Source: Thalassotalea psychrophila
Lineage (GTDB): Bacteria; Pseudomonadota; Gammaproteobacteria; Enterobacterales; Alteromonadaceae
Length of the DNA stretch: 64,000 nucleotides
Reading direction: 5' to 3'
NCBI RefSeq assembly: GCF_031583595.1
Contig: NZ_CP134145.1
Location: 1,240,001 to 1,304,000, forward strand
The number at the start of each line of letters is the position of its first letter. The stretch's first letter is position 1. Both the position numbers and the translations under genes were made by a program. The notes under the pieces were generated by a model that was given only the letters and a program-made list of their open reading frames with translations, had not been told where the DNA came from and ran no database searches. Below, piece by piece: positions 19,279-26,809 of this stretch.

Positions 19279-19439
19279 CCGCAAACCCATTACTTTGATT
19301 GATCTAAATTAAGGTTCGTACATTTAATAACAGTTGTTAACTGAATGTGTATTGAACCTTTTGCCCTCTGCGATTAAAATACCGACCTTTTTAATGTCCT
19401 TATCTACATAGGACAGAACCAAATAGGGTTGGTACTTAC

Positions 19440-20864
19440 ATGTTTACACCAGAATTATTATCTCCTGCTGGCAGTCTTAAAAACATGCGTTATGCATTCG
19501 CCTATGGCGCTGATGCGGTTTATGCTGGCCAACCTCGTTATAGTTTACGTGTTCGTAATAATGAATTTAATTTAGCTAATCTTGAAATTGGTATAAACGA
19601 AGCTCATGCACTTGGTAAAAAGTTGTATGTGGTAAGTAATATATCTCCGCATAATTCAAAGCTAAAAACCTATTTAAAAGATATTGAGCCAGTAATTGCA
19701 ATGAAACCTGATGCACTTATTATGAGTGATCCTGGCTTAATTATGATGATCCGTGAAGCTTATCCTGATATGTCTATTCATTTATCAGTGCAAGCTAATG
19801 CAGTTAACTGGGCAACTGTTAAGTTTTGGCACCAACAAGGTGTGGAGCGAGTGATATTATCTCGTGAATTATCGCTTGATGAAATTGAAGAAATTCGCAT
19901 GCGCGTACCTGAAATGGAAATTGAAGTTTTTGTTCACGGTGCATTATGTATGGCTTACTCTGGTCGCTGTTTATTATCAGGTTATATTAATAAACGAGAT
20001 CCTAATCAAGGTGCTTGTACTAATTCTTGCCGATGGTCTTACAATGCCCATGAAGCGAAAGAAGATGAACATGGCGAAATTATTGCCGTAGCGCCGCAAG
20101 CTGAAATAATAGCACCACAGCAATCTATTGTTGGTAGTGAAGAGCCTGAACTTTGGATACCAGAACAAGCTAAAGTTGACCAACCACCAACGGATGAAGT
20201 GTTCTTATTACAAGAGCAAGGTCGTCCTGGCGAATATATGCCAGCGTTTGAAGATGAACACGGCACTTATATCATGAACTCTAAAGATCTACGTGCTATT
20301 GAGCATGTAGAGCGTTTAGTGAAAATGGGCGTGCATTCATTAAAAATTGAAGGCAGAACTAAATCTTTCTATTATTGTGCTCGTACAGCGCAAATATACA
20401 AGCAAGCAATGAACGATGCTGTTGCTGGCAAGAGTTTCAATGAAGACTTAAAAGGCAACCTAGAACATTTGGCTAGTCGCGGCTATACCGAAGGTTTCTT
20501 GGCTCGTCATCGCCATGATCATTTGCAAAATTATGAATACGGTTACTCAAAATCTGATAGCCAACAATTTGTTGGTGAAGTGTTAGGCCGAACCGAAGAC
20601 GGTTTAATTGAAATTGATGTTAAGAATAAGTTTTTAACTGGCGACTCAATTGAGTTAATGACACCACAAGGTAACATTAGCTTTGTTTTAGAGTATATGC
20701 AAAACCGTAAAGGTGAAGAAGTAACCGATGCTAAAGGCTCTGGTCACTTCGTGCAAATTAAACTCGAAACTGAGTTTGATTTAGAATACGGCATAATTAT
20801 GCGTTATTTAAATGAAGGCGAAAATACTCGCCATCCTTTTGCACAAAATCAAGCAAAGGCTTAA
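19440..20864 (+). CDS. trhP: Peptidase U32-family tRNA hydroxylation protein TrhP (YegQ)
   Basis: A 474-residue U32-family protein. In E. coli, TrhP is needed for the prephenate-dependent route to 5-hydroxyuridine at the tRNA wobble base. MFTPELLSPAGSLKNMRYAF and GADAVYAGQPRYSLRVRNNE are nearly identical to YegQ, and cysteines in HGALCMAYSGRCLLSGY and GACTNSCRW are the conserved set expected to bind an Fe-S cluster. Compared with E. coli it has about 15-20 extra residues around 225-245 (EIIAPQQSIVGSEEPELW). The next gene, 16 bp downstream, is a ferredoxin. Confidence 0.92.
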   Translation: MFTPELLSPAGSLKNMRYAFAYGADAVYAGQPRYSLRVRNNEFNLANLEIGINEAHALGKKLYVVSNISPHNSKLKTYLKDIEPVIAMKPDALIMSDPGLIMMIREAYPDMSIHLSVQANAVNWATVKFWHQQGVERVILSRELSLDEIEEIRMRVPEMEIEVFVHGALCMAYSGRCLLSGYINKRDPNQGACTNSCRWSYNAHEAKEDEHGEIIAVAPQAEIIAPQQSIVGSEEPELWIPEQAKVDQPPTDEVFLLQEQGRPGEYMPAFEDEHGTYIMNSKDLRAIEHVERLVKMGVHSLKIEGRTKSFYYCARTAQIYKQAMNDAVAGKSFNEDLKGNLEHLASRGYTEGFLARHRHDHLQNYEYGYSKSDSQQFVGEVLGRTEDGLIEIDVKNKFLTGDSIELMTPQGNISFVLEYMQNRKGEEVTDAKGSGHFVQIKLETEFDLEYGIIMRYLNEGENTRHPFAQNQAKA

Positions 20865-20880
20865 AGGTAATTTAATAACA

Positions 20881-21135
20881 ATGGCGTTACTCATATTAGA
20901 TACTTGCATAAACTGTGACATGTGCGATCCCGAATGTCCGAACGAAGCTATTACGCTTGGAGAGGAAATTTATGAAATTGATCCAGATAAGTGCACCGAA
21001 TGTGTGGGACACTATGAAAAAGCGCAATGTGTTATTGCCTGTCCAATAGACTGTATTAAGCCTGATCCTAACCATGTTGAATCAGAAGAAGATTTATTGG
21101 TTAAATGCTATGAAATGCATGGGATACCAGAATAA
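20881..21135 (+). CDS. YfhL-family dicluster ferredoxin
   Basis: An 84-residue small Fe-S protein. CINCDMCDPECPNEA is one CxxCxxCxxxCP set; the second uses CTECVGHYEKAQC and ACPIDCI, with the longer spacing characteristic of YfhL/Alvin-type ferredoxins. ATG 20881 is taken because MALLILDTCINCDMC is the family start; upstream in-frame codons run into trhP. It lies 16 bp after trhP, suggesting co-transcription and possibly a role as TrhP's electron donor or cluster partner. That role is inference from context. Confidence 0.9.
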   Translation: MALLILDTCINCDMCDPECPNEAITLGEEIYEIDPDKCTECVGHYEKAQCVIACPIDCIKPDPNHVESEEDLLVKCYEMHGIPE

Positions 21136-21275
21136 TCCAATGTGAATTACCAATTCAAACCCACTGAATATCTGTTCTTTAATAGCAATGGGTATAGGTG
21201 GGTTTGTTGTTTATTCATAGCTTGGTATACTCAACGTTAAATTTACTAATAACCTTTAATTAAGAGACTGAATCT

Positions 21276-21647
21276 TTGCCTGCAGTACACCATATCTTAT
21301 TGCCATCTTTTCTACGTCGTGCCATGCGAGCGTTTGAATTAAAGGCACTAGTAAGACAATCTGGTTGTGAATTAAATCGTATTGGACGCTCTCGTAATTG
21401 GCGACTCACCGCTGATCGTGAGCAAATGACGACAATAATTAAACTTGTTCGTGAATCAGAAGAAGAGACGTGGCAATGGTTAGTAAAGTTAATTGAAAAA
21501 GAGCGGGGTAGTTTTACTCATGCTGAAATATTAAATTTAGTTAAGCGCAATCCTGGCATAAGTGTTACCGAATTAGTTATTCTAGCTAATTGCACTATTG
21601 CCGAAGCACGTACAGCTATTGATGAATTTGAATGGTCTGAAGAATAG
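21276..21647 (+). CDS. 'Ribosome recycling factor family' protein (RRF_GI-like)
   Basis: A 123-residue basic protein starting at TTG 21276 (MPAVHHILLPSFLRRAMRAF). The N-terminal LPSFLRRAMRAFELKALVRQ and ELNRIGRSRNWRLTA match my recollection of the short RRF_GI-type family (PF12614) seen in Shewanella and Vibrio, followed by a winged-helix-like C-terminus (PGISVTELVILANCTIAEAR). It is not the essential Frr. Function is unknown. Family assignment is from memory. Confidence 0.55.
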   Translation: MPAVHHILLPSFLRRAMRAFELKALVRQSGCELNRIGRSRNWRLTADREQMTTIIKLVRESEEETWQWLVKLIEKERGSFTHAEILNLVKRNPGISVTELVILANCTIAEARTAIDEFEWSEE

Positions 21648-21731
21648 CCAATGCAATAATCGAATAAAAATTGTAAATTGAATTTTACAAAAGGTAATAT
21701 GTAGTAATTACCAATAGCAAAAGAATGTAAA

Positions 21732-22529
21732 ATGTCATTACCTCAATTAACTGATTGCACCTTATCATCCAATAACAACATAGTTACTCTCACCTTTAAT
21801 CGTCACGATGTTCGAAATGCGTTAACCAGTACTCATATTGCTGACGATATCGTAGATACCATTACTTGGATCAATAAAACCGCTGATATTGCTGTACTTA
21901 TCATCACCGGTGACGGCTCTGCATTTTCATCTGGCGGTAATATTAAAGATATGGCTAATCGTAGCGGTGACTTTGCTGGCGATGTAAGTGAACTTGAAAA
22001 TAGATATCGTCAAGGCATACAGCGAATTCCTTTGGCTATTCAAAAGTGTGAAGTACCAGTTATTGCCGCTATTAATGGCCCTGCTATTGGTGCAGGTTTT
22101 GATATTTGTAATATGTGCGATTTACGTATTGCTTCAACTAAAGCTAAATTTGGTGAAACCTTTGTAAATTTAGGAATTATTCCAGGAGATGGTGGTGCAT
22201 GGTTTATGCAGCGAGTTATAGGCTATCAAAAAGCTGCTGAGCTTACTTTTACCGGCAAAGTAATTGATGCAGTTGAAGCGAAAGAAATTGGTTTATTATT
22301 AGATGTTGTCGAACCAGAGCAATTATTAATTAAAGCAAACGAATTAGCCGCTGAAATTGCCAGCAAACCAACTGCGTCGTTGCGTTTAACCAAACGGTTG
22401 ATGAAAATGGCACAACGTACGGAATTACCCGACTTTTTAGATATTTGTGCGGTAATGCAGGGCATGTGTCACAACAACCCTGAACATTTAGATGCAGTAA
22501 ATGAATTAATGGCAAAGTTGGCGAAATAA
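21732..22529 (+). CDS. Enoyl-CoA hydratase/isomerase (crotonase) family protein
   Basis: A 265-residue crotonase-fold protein. The oxyanion-hole segments are SSGGNIKDMA (near 73-82) and INGPAIGAGFDICNMCDLRI (near 115-134). Of the two catalytic glutamates of true enoyl-CoA hydratase, the first is replaced by Asp (GAGFD) and the second appears absent (KFGETFVNLG). It may therefore be an isomerase of the PaaG type or act on another acyl-CoA. LGIIPGDGGAWFMQR is the conserved block after the active site. There is no operon partner. Confidence 0.82.
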   Translation: MSLPQLTDCTLSSNNNIVTLTFNRHDVRNALTSTHIADDIVDTITWINKTADIAVLIITGDGSAFSSGGNIKDMANRSGDFAGDVSELENRYRQGIQRIPLAIQKCEVPVIAAINGPAIGAGFDICNMCDLRIASTKAKFGETFVNLGIIPGDGGAWFMQRVIGYQKAAELTFTGKVIDAVEAKEIGLLLDVVEPEQLLIKANELAAEIASKPTASLRLTKRLMKMAQRTELPDFLDICAVMQGMCHNNPEHLDAVNELMAKLAK

Positions 22530-22560
22530 AAAAATACCGTTGTCATCAATGGCAACGGTA
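22530..22560 (-). terminator. Rho-independent terminator of ettA
   Basis: An 8-bp stem TACCGTTG/CAACGGTA (22535-22542 with 22553-22560). On the minus strand it is followed by a T run and lies 27 bp after the ettA stop. Confidence 0.8.
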
Positions 22561-22586
22561 CTTATGATTTTCCTAGTTCCTATTTT

Positions 22587-24269
22587 TTACGCTGTAATAC
22601 GCTTGTACTTAATACGGTGTGGCTCAGTGGCTTGTGGACCAAGAGTTTTCTTCAACCACTCTTCGTAATCAGTAAAGTTACCTTCGTAGAAATTCACTTG
22701 CCCTTCATCACGATAATCGATGATGTGAGTAGCAATTCTGTCTAAGAACCAACGATCATGAGAAATAACCAGCGCACAACCAGGGAATTCTAAAATTGCT
22801 TCTTCAAGTGCACGTAAAGTTTCAATATCTAAGTCATTGGTTGGCTCATCGAGAAGTAGTACATTGCCACCAGTTTTAACTAGTTTTGCTAAATGTACAC
22901 GGTTACGTTCACCACCAGATAATTGACCAATAATTTTTTGTTGATCTGTGCCTTTAAAATTAAAGCGGCTTACATAAGCTCTAGCTGGAATTTCATAAGT
23001 GCCAATTTGAATGATTTCATTGCCTTCAGATATTTCTTGATAGACTGTTTTAGAGTCATCCATATCATCACGGAATTGATCAACGCTGGCAAGTTGCACT
23101 GAATCACCAACAGTAACAGCACCTGAGTCAGGTGTTTCTGCACCCGAAAGCAATTTAAATAACGTAGATTTACCAGCACCGTTTGGTCCAATAATACCAA
23201 CGATTGCACCTTTAGGAATTGAGAAGCTTAAACCGTCAATTAATACACGCTCACCGTATGACTTAGTAATGTTCTCAACATCGATAACTTTGTCACCTAA
23301 ACGTGGTCCTGGTGGAATATATAGCTCGTTAGTTTCGTTACGTTTTTGGTTTTCATTACTTGATAACTCTTCAAATCTAGCCATACGTGCTTTTGATTTA
23401 GCTTGGCGACCTTTCGGATTTGAACGAACCCAATCAAGCTCATGCTTAATGGTTTTTGCTAGTGCATTTTCGGTACGTTTTTCTTGTTCAAGTCGAGCAT
23501 CTTTTTGCTCAAGCCAATTGGTATAGTTACCTTCATATGGAATACCATGGCCACGGTCTAACTCTAAGATCCAACCGGCAACATTATCTAAGAAATATCT
23601 ATCATGAGTAATGGCTACAACGGTACCAGGGTAGTCATGTAAGAAACGTTCTAACCAAGCAACAGATTCTGCATCCAAATGGTTAGTTGGTTCATCAAGC
23701 AATAACATGTCAGGTTTTTCAAGTAATAAACGACATAAAGCAACACGGCGACGTTCACCACCTGACAATACTTTAACTTTTTGATCCCATTCAGGTAAAC
23801 GAAGGGCATCAGCAGCGCGTTCAAGTACATTATCAATATTATGACCGTCTTGTGTTTCGATGATTGCTTCTAGCTCACCTTGTTCTTTTGCAAGGGCGTC
23901 AAAATCTGCGCCTTCTTCAGCGTATTCCATGTACACAGCATCTAAACGTGCTAAGGCATTTTTAACCTCAGAAACTGCTTGTTCAACAATTTCGCGTACT
24001 GTTGCTTCTTCATCGAGTTGTGGCTCTTGTTCTAAGTAACCAACTTTAGTACCAGAAAGTAACTTAGCTTCACCTTCAAATTCAGTATCAACACCAGCCA
24101 TTATACGAAGTAGGGTAGATTTACCTGAACCATTTAAACCCAAAACACCAATTTTAGCGCCAGGGAAAAATGAAATAGAAATGTCTTTTAATATTGTACG
24201 TTTTGGTGCAACTATTTTGGAAACACGGTTCATCGACATGATGAATTTGTCTGGTAGCGGCTGAGCCAT
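22587..24269 (-). CDS. ettA: Energy-dependent translational throttle protein EttA (ABC-F)
   Basis: A 560-residue cytosolic ABC-F ATPase that binds the ribosomal E site and gates early elongation according to ATP/ADP. Two ABC domains: Walker A GLNGSGKST and GPNGAGKST, with signatures LSGGERRR and LSGGERNR. The linker contains the arm-like segment AKTIKHELDWVRSNPKGRQA, and the C-terminus HRIKYKRITA matches E. coli EttA. There are no membrane segments. It has its own terminator and about 255 bp of non-coding DNA upstream. Confidence 0.95.
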   Translation of the reverse strand: MAQPLPDKFIMSMNRVSKIVAPKRTILKDISISFFPGAKIGVLGLNGSGKSTLLRIMAGVDTEFEGEAKLLSGTKVGYLEQEPQLDEEATVREIVEQAVSEVKNALARLDAVYMEYAEEGADFDALAKEQGELEAIIETQDGHNIDNVLERAADALRLPEWDQKVKVLSGGERRRVALCRLLLEKPDMLLLDEPTNHLDAESVAWLERFLHDYPGTVVAITHDRYFLDNVAGWILELDRGHGIPYEGNYTNWLEQKDARLEQEKRTENALAKTIKHELDWVRSNPKGRQAKSKARMARFEELSSNENQKRNETNELYIPPGPRLGDKVIDVENITKSYGERVLIDGLSFSIPKGAIVGIIGPNGAGKSTLFKLLSGAETPDSGAVTVGDSVQLASVDQFRDDMDDSKTVYQEISEGNEIIQIGTYEIPARAYVSRFNFKGTDQQKIIGQLSGGERNRVHLAKLVKTGGNVLLLDEPTNDLDIETLRALEEAILEFPGCALVISHDRWFLDRIATHIIDYRDEGQVNFYEGNFTDYEEWLKKTLGPQATEPHRIKYKRITA

Positions 24270-24539
24270 GAAGAGACCTTTTCAGTTATGGAAAATTATA
24301 TAAGCAGTATTTTAGTTTAAGAACGAGTCTATTATCAACCGGTATAGTAAATTGGATCGTGAAAAGGTTAATTTAAAAGTTAACCACAGGCATTACTTTG
24401 AGAAAATAACCAAGGTTGAATTGTTTTCATATTAAGCTATAACTTACATATATATTAATAAGAAATTAGTATTATCTTAAAGCAGAACAGTTCTAGCTAA
24501 TATGATAAAACTAGCAGTGTTTATTTGGATGGATTCAAA

Positions 24540-25571
24540 ATGTCAAAATTATCACACCATAACCATAACCATAACCAATTCCAATTTATCAACTTCTTCA
24601 GTATTTTATTTTTGTGCTCTCTGTTATCTGCATGTGGCGGCGGCGGGGGAGGTTCAAAAGATGATACGCCTTTGCCATCAGCTAACATTGATAGTAGCAA
24701 TGCACTGCAAGTACTTGCAGAAGTTAGCGAAGTTGTATTAGGAACAAATGAATTAGGCAGTGCTGTCGATTTTTCAAATCAAAATGTTGAAGTACCAAGG
24801 AACATGAGTACACCTACTGCAATGTCTGGTGCTACATTAGTAAGTCAAAATACGTTAACTGGGGTTCTTATAAATAACACGCCAATTGGACCTGAAACTA
24901 TAGATTGTTCCGTTAGTGGTACGCAAAAGTTATGGGGAGACCTTGCCGATTTAAATACTCTAAGCGTTGGTGATACTATAAACATTGAGTCTAATATGTG
25001 CGATGACGGTTACGGTGAGGTTGTTGATGGTTTATTAGAAATGACCATCACCAGTATTGAAGGAGATTTAGATTATTTAGAGTCTCTGTTAGAAGTCGAC
25101 GTAAAATTTACTGACTTTATGACAACCGCAGAAGGTGAGAGCATAACCTTTGATGGTGATATAAGTATGCTGATGGATACACTCTCACCACCACTTGAGG
25201 TTCTTGGAGTTTCAGGTAAAAGTTTTTCAATTGATTCTCAAGGTAAGACTGTAACTATGAGAAATTTTTCAGATACTTTTAGCGTTGACACGAGTACCTT
25301 TCCTATTGAGTGGCAACAGAGTGCAAATGGGAGCCTCACCAGTAGTGAGTTTGTCGGCTCTGTTAATTATGAAACATCTGTAACCTTGATGGGGTCAGGT
25401 GAAGGCTACCCAAATACCGGTGAACTATTTGTTAGTGATACAAGCGGTGCCAGTTTAAGGCTTATAGTTATTGATGCCGAAAATGTTCAGATTGATGCCG
25501 ATTACGATGGTGATAAAGTGGTTGATGAAACTTTTTATTTAACCTGGATTGAGTTTGAAGAATATAGCTAA
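24540..25571 (+). CDS. Hypothetical lipoprotein
   Basis: A 343-residue protein from ATG 24540 (GGATGG lies upstream; an earlier in-frame ATG at 24525 adds only five residues). The N-terminus holds an unusual HHNHNHN stretch, then a hydrophobic segment and lipobox LLSACGGGGGG, so it is a predicted lipoprotein. The mature part is acidic and beta-rich. NIDSSNALQVLAEVSEVVLG near the N-terminus recalls a marine lipoprotein family of unknown function. It ends in EYDGDKVVDETF-like acidic sequence. No function is proposed. Confidence 0.7.
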   Translation: MSKLSHHNHNHNQFQFINFFSILFLCSLLSACGGGGGGSKDDTPLPSANIDSSNALQVLAEVSEVVLGTNELGSAVDFSNQNVEVPRNMSTPTAMSGATLVSQNTLTGVLINNTPIGPETIDCSVSGTQKLWGDLADLNTLSVGDTINIESNMCDDGYGEVVDGLLEMTITSIEGDLDYLESLLEVDVKFTDFMTTAEGESITFDGDISMLMDTLSPPLEVLGVSGKSFSIDSQGKTVTMRNFSDTFSVDTSTFPIEWQQSANGSLTSSEFVGSVNYETSVTLMGSGEGYPNTGELFVSDTSGASLRLIVIDAENVQIDADYDGDKVVDETFYLTWIEFEEYS

Positions 25572-25620
25572 TCTGAATCAATAAACTAGGTTATATATAG
25601 AAGTATAAATACCTATGTTT

Positions 25621-25700
25621 CGCTGAGTGTATCACTCAGCGATAGATAAAAATCAAACAAAATACACGCTAATATCCTACTAAGGTATAGCATATTAGCG
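25621..25700. other. Two hairpins between convergent genes
   Basis: CGCTGAGTG-TAT-CACTCAGCG (25621-25641) and CGCTAATAT/ATATTAGCG (25667-25675 with 25692-25700) lie between the lipoprotein and SPFH genes. Neither has a T run, so termination is only possible. Confidence 0.4.
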
Positions 25701-25707
25701 CTTAAAC

Positions 25708-26574
25708 TTATTTGGTTCGCATATCTAGAATGGGCATGTTTTGCCCACCAAGCATTGTTGCTGGTAGTTTGCCATCCCAATTTTGTGCTTCAGTTAATTT
25801 TACAATTAAAGGGTTATCGCCAAGGGCTTTAGCTTTTGCCGTTATGGCTTCAGCTTCAGCTAGACCTTTAAGTTTTATTGCTTTGGCCTCTGCTATTGCA
25901 ACAAGCTCTATACCATCAGCTTGTGCTTTAGATGTATTAACAGCGCGTTGAGCTTCAAGGTTTTGTCGAGCTAATTTATGTTCTTCAGCTGCGGCTAAGT
26001 TTTTCTCGGTTTGTTTTGTTTCAATCGAAGTTAGGTACTTAGCAGGAAGTTGGATATTTTCAATTTGAATATTATCAACACTAACTGGAAAATCTTTCAT
26101 TTCTTCAATAAAGTTCGCTTCTATACCTTGTATTGCACTGGCTCTATCTTGTATGAGTTGTTCAGCGTTATATTTTGGAATAACATCTTTTGTTGCTGAT
26201 CTAAATCTAGGATCTAGAATTCTTGATTCAAATTGCGATAAACCACCATATTGACGAAATAAATCTAACGCAGCAGATTTATCCACAGTCCAGTTTACTG
26301 ATACTATAATTGTTACCGGCATTTGCTCTTTAGTACTCGATAACATTTTTTCTTCATTTTTACGCGTTCTAACTTCGATTTCTTCAACACTGTCAATAAG
26401 AGGCACTTTAAAGTGCAATCCTGGGTTTACTTGCTCTTTCGCTTCACTGAAACGTTTCACTATGCCTATGTGTCCTTCATTTACTGTATATACTGAGCCG
26501 AATAAAGCAATGGCCGCAACTACAGCGCCTGCAACACTTTTTAATGGGATATTGAATTTTTTTACTTCTTTCAT
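25708..26574 (-). CDS. SPFH/prohibitin-family membrane protein
   Basis: A 288-residue protein with one N-terminal membrane helix (about 12-28, AGAVVAAIALFGSVYTV) followed by an SPFH/band-7 domain: NEGHIGIVKRFSEAKEQVNPGLHFKVPLID is the prohibitin/HflC-type start. An Ala/Glu/Lys-rich coiled coil occupies about 190-255. Such proteins form large membrane-bound rings that scaffold or guard proteases such as FtsH. It is not paired with hflK or an NfeD gene, so its partner is unknown. Confidence 0.82.
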   Translation of the reverse strand: MKEVKKFNIPLKSVAGAVVAAIALFGSVYTVNEGHIGIVKRFSEAKEQVNPGLHFKVPLIDSVEEIEVRTRKNEEKMLSSTKEQMPVTIIVSVNWTVDKSAALDLFRQYGGLSQFESRILDPRFRSATKDVIPKYNAEQLIQDRASAIQGIEANFIEEMKDFPVSVDNIQIENIQLPAKYLTSIETKQTEKNLAAAEEHKLARQNLEAQRAVNTSKAQADGIELVAIAEAKAIKLKGLAEAEAITAKAKALGDNPLIVKLTEAQNWDGKLPATMLGGQNMPILDMRTK

Positions 26575-26809
26575 GGTTTAACCTTATTGTAGTTAACCTC
26601 AGCTCGGGAATGAGTGCTTGAGGTTATTTGTAACTTTCCAATGTTATTTTTCCGCATTAGCTTAACATGCTGAATAAAGTAATTTACATCCCGGCAACCA
26701 TTTATTTTCATCTGTAGTTTTTTTAAACGCCATTAAATGTTATAACAGTCCTCTACCGCATTATTATGCTGAAAATAATAACAAATAAGCTCATAATTTT
26801 AGGTTACTC

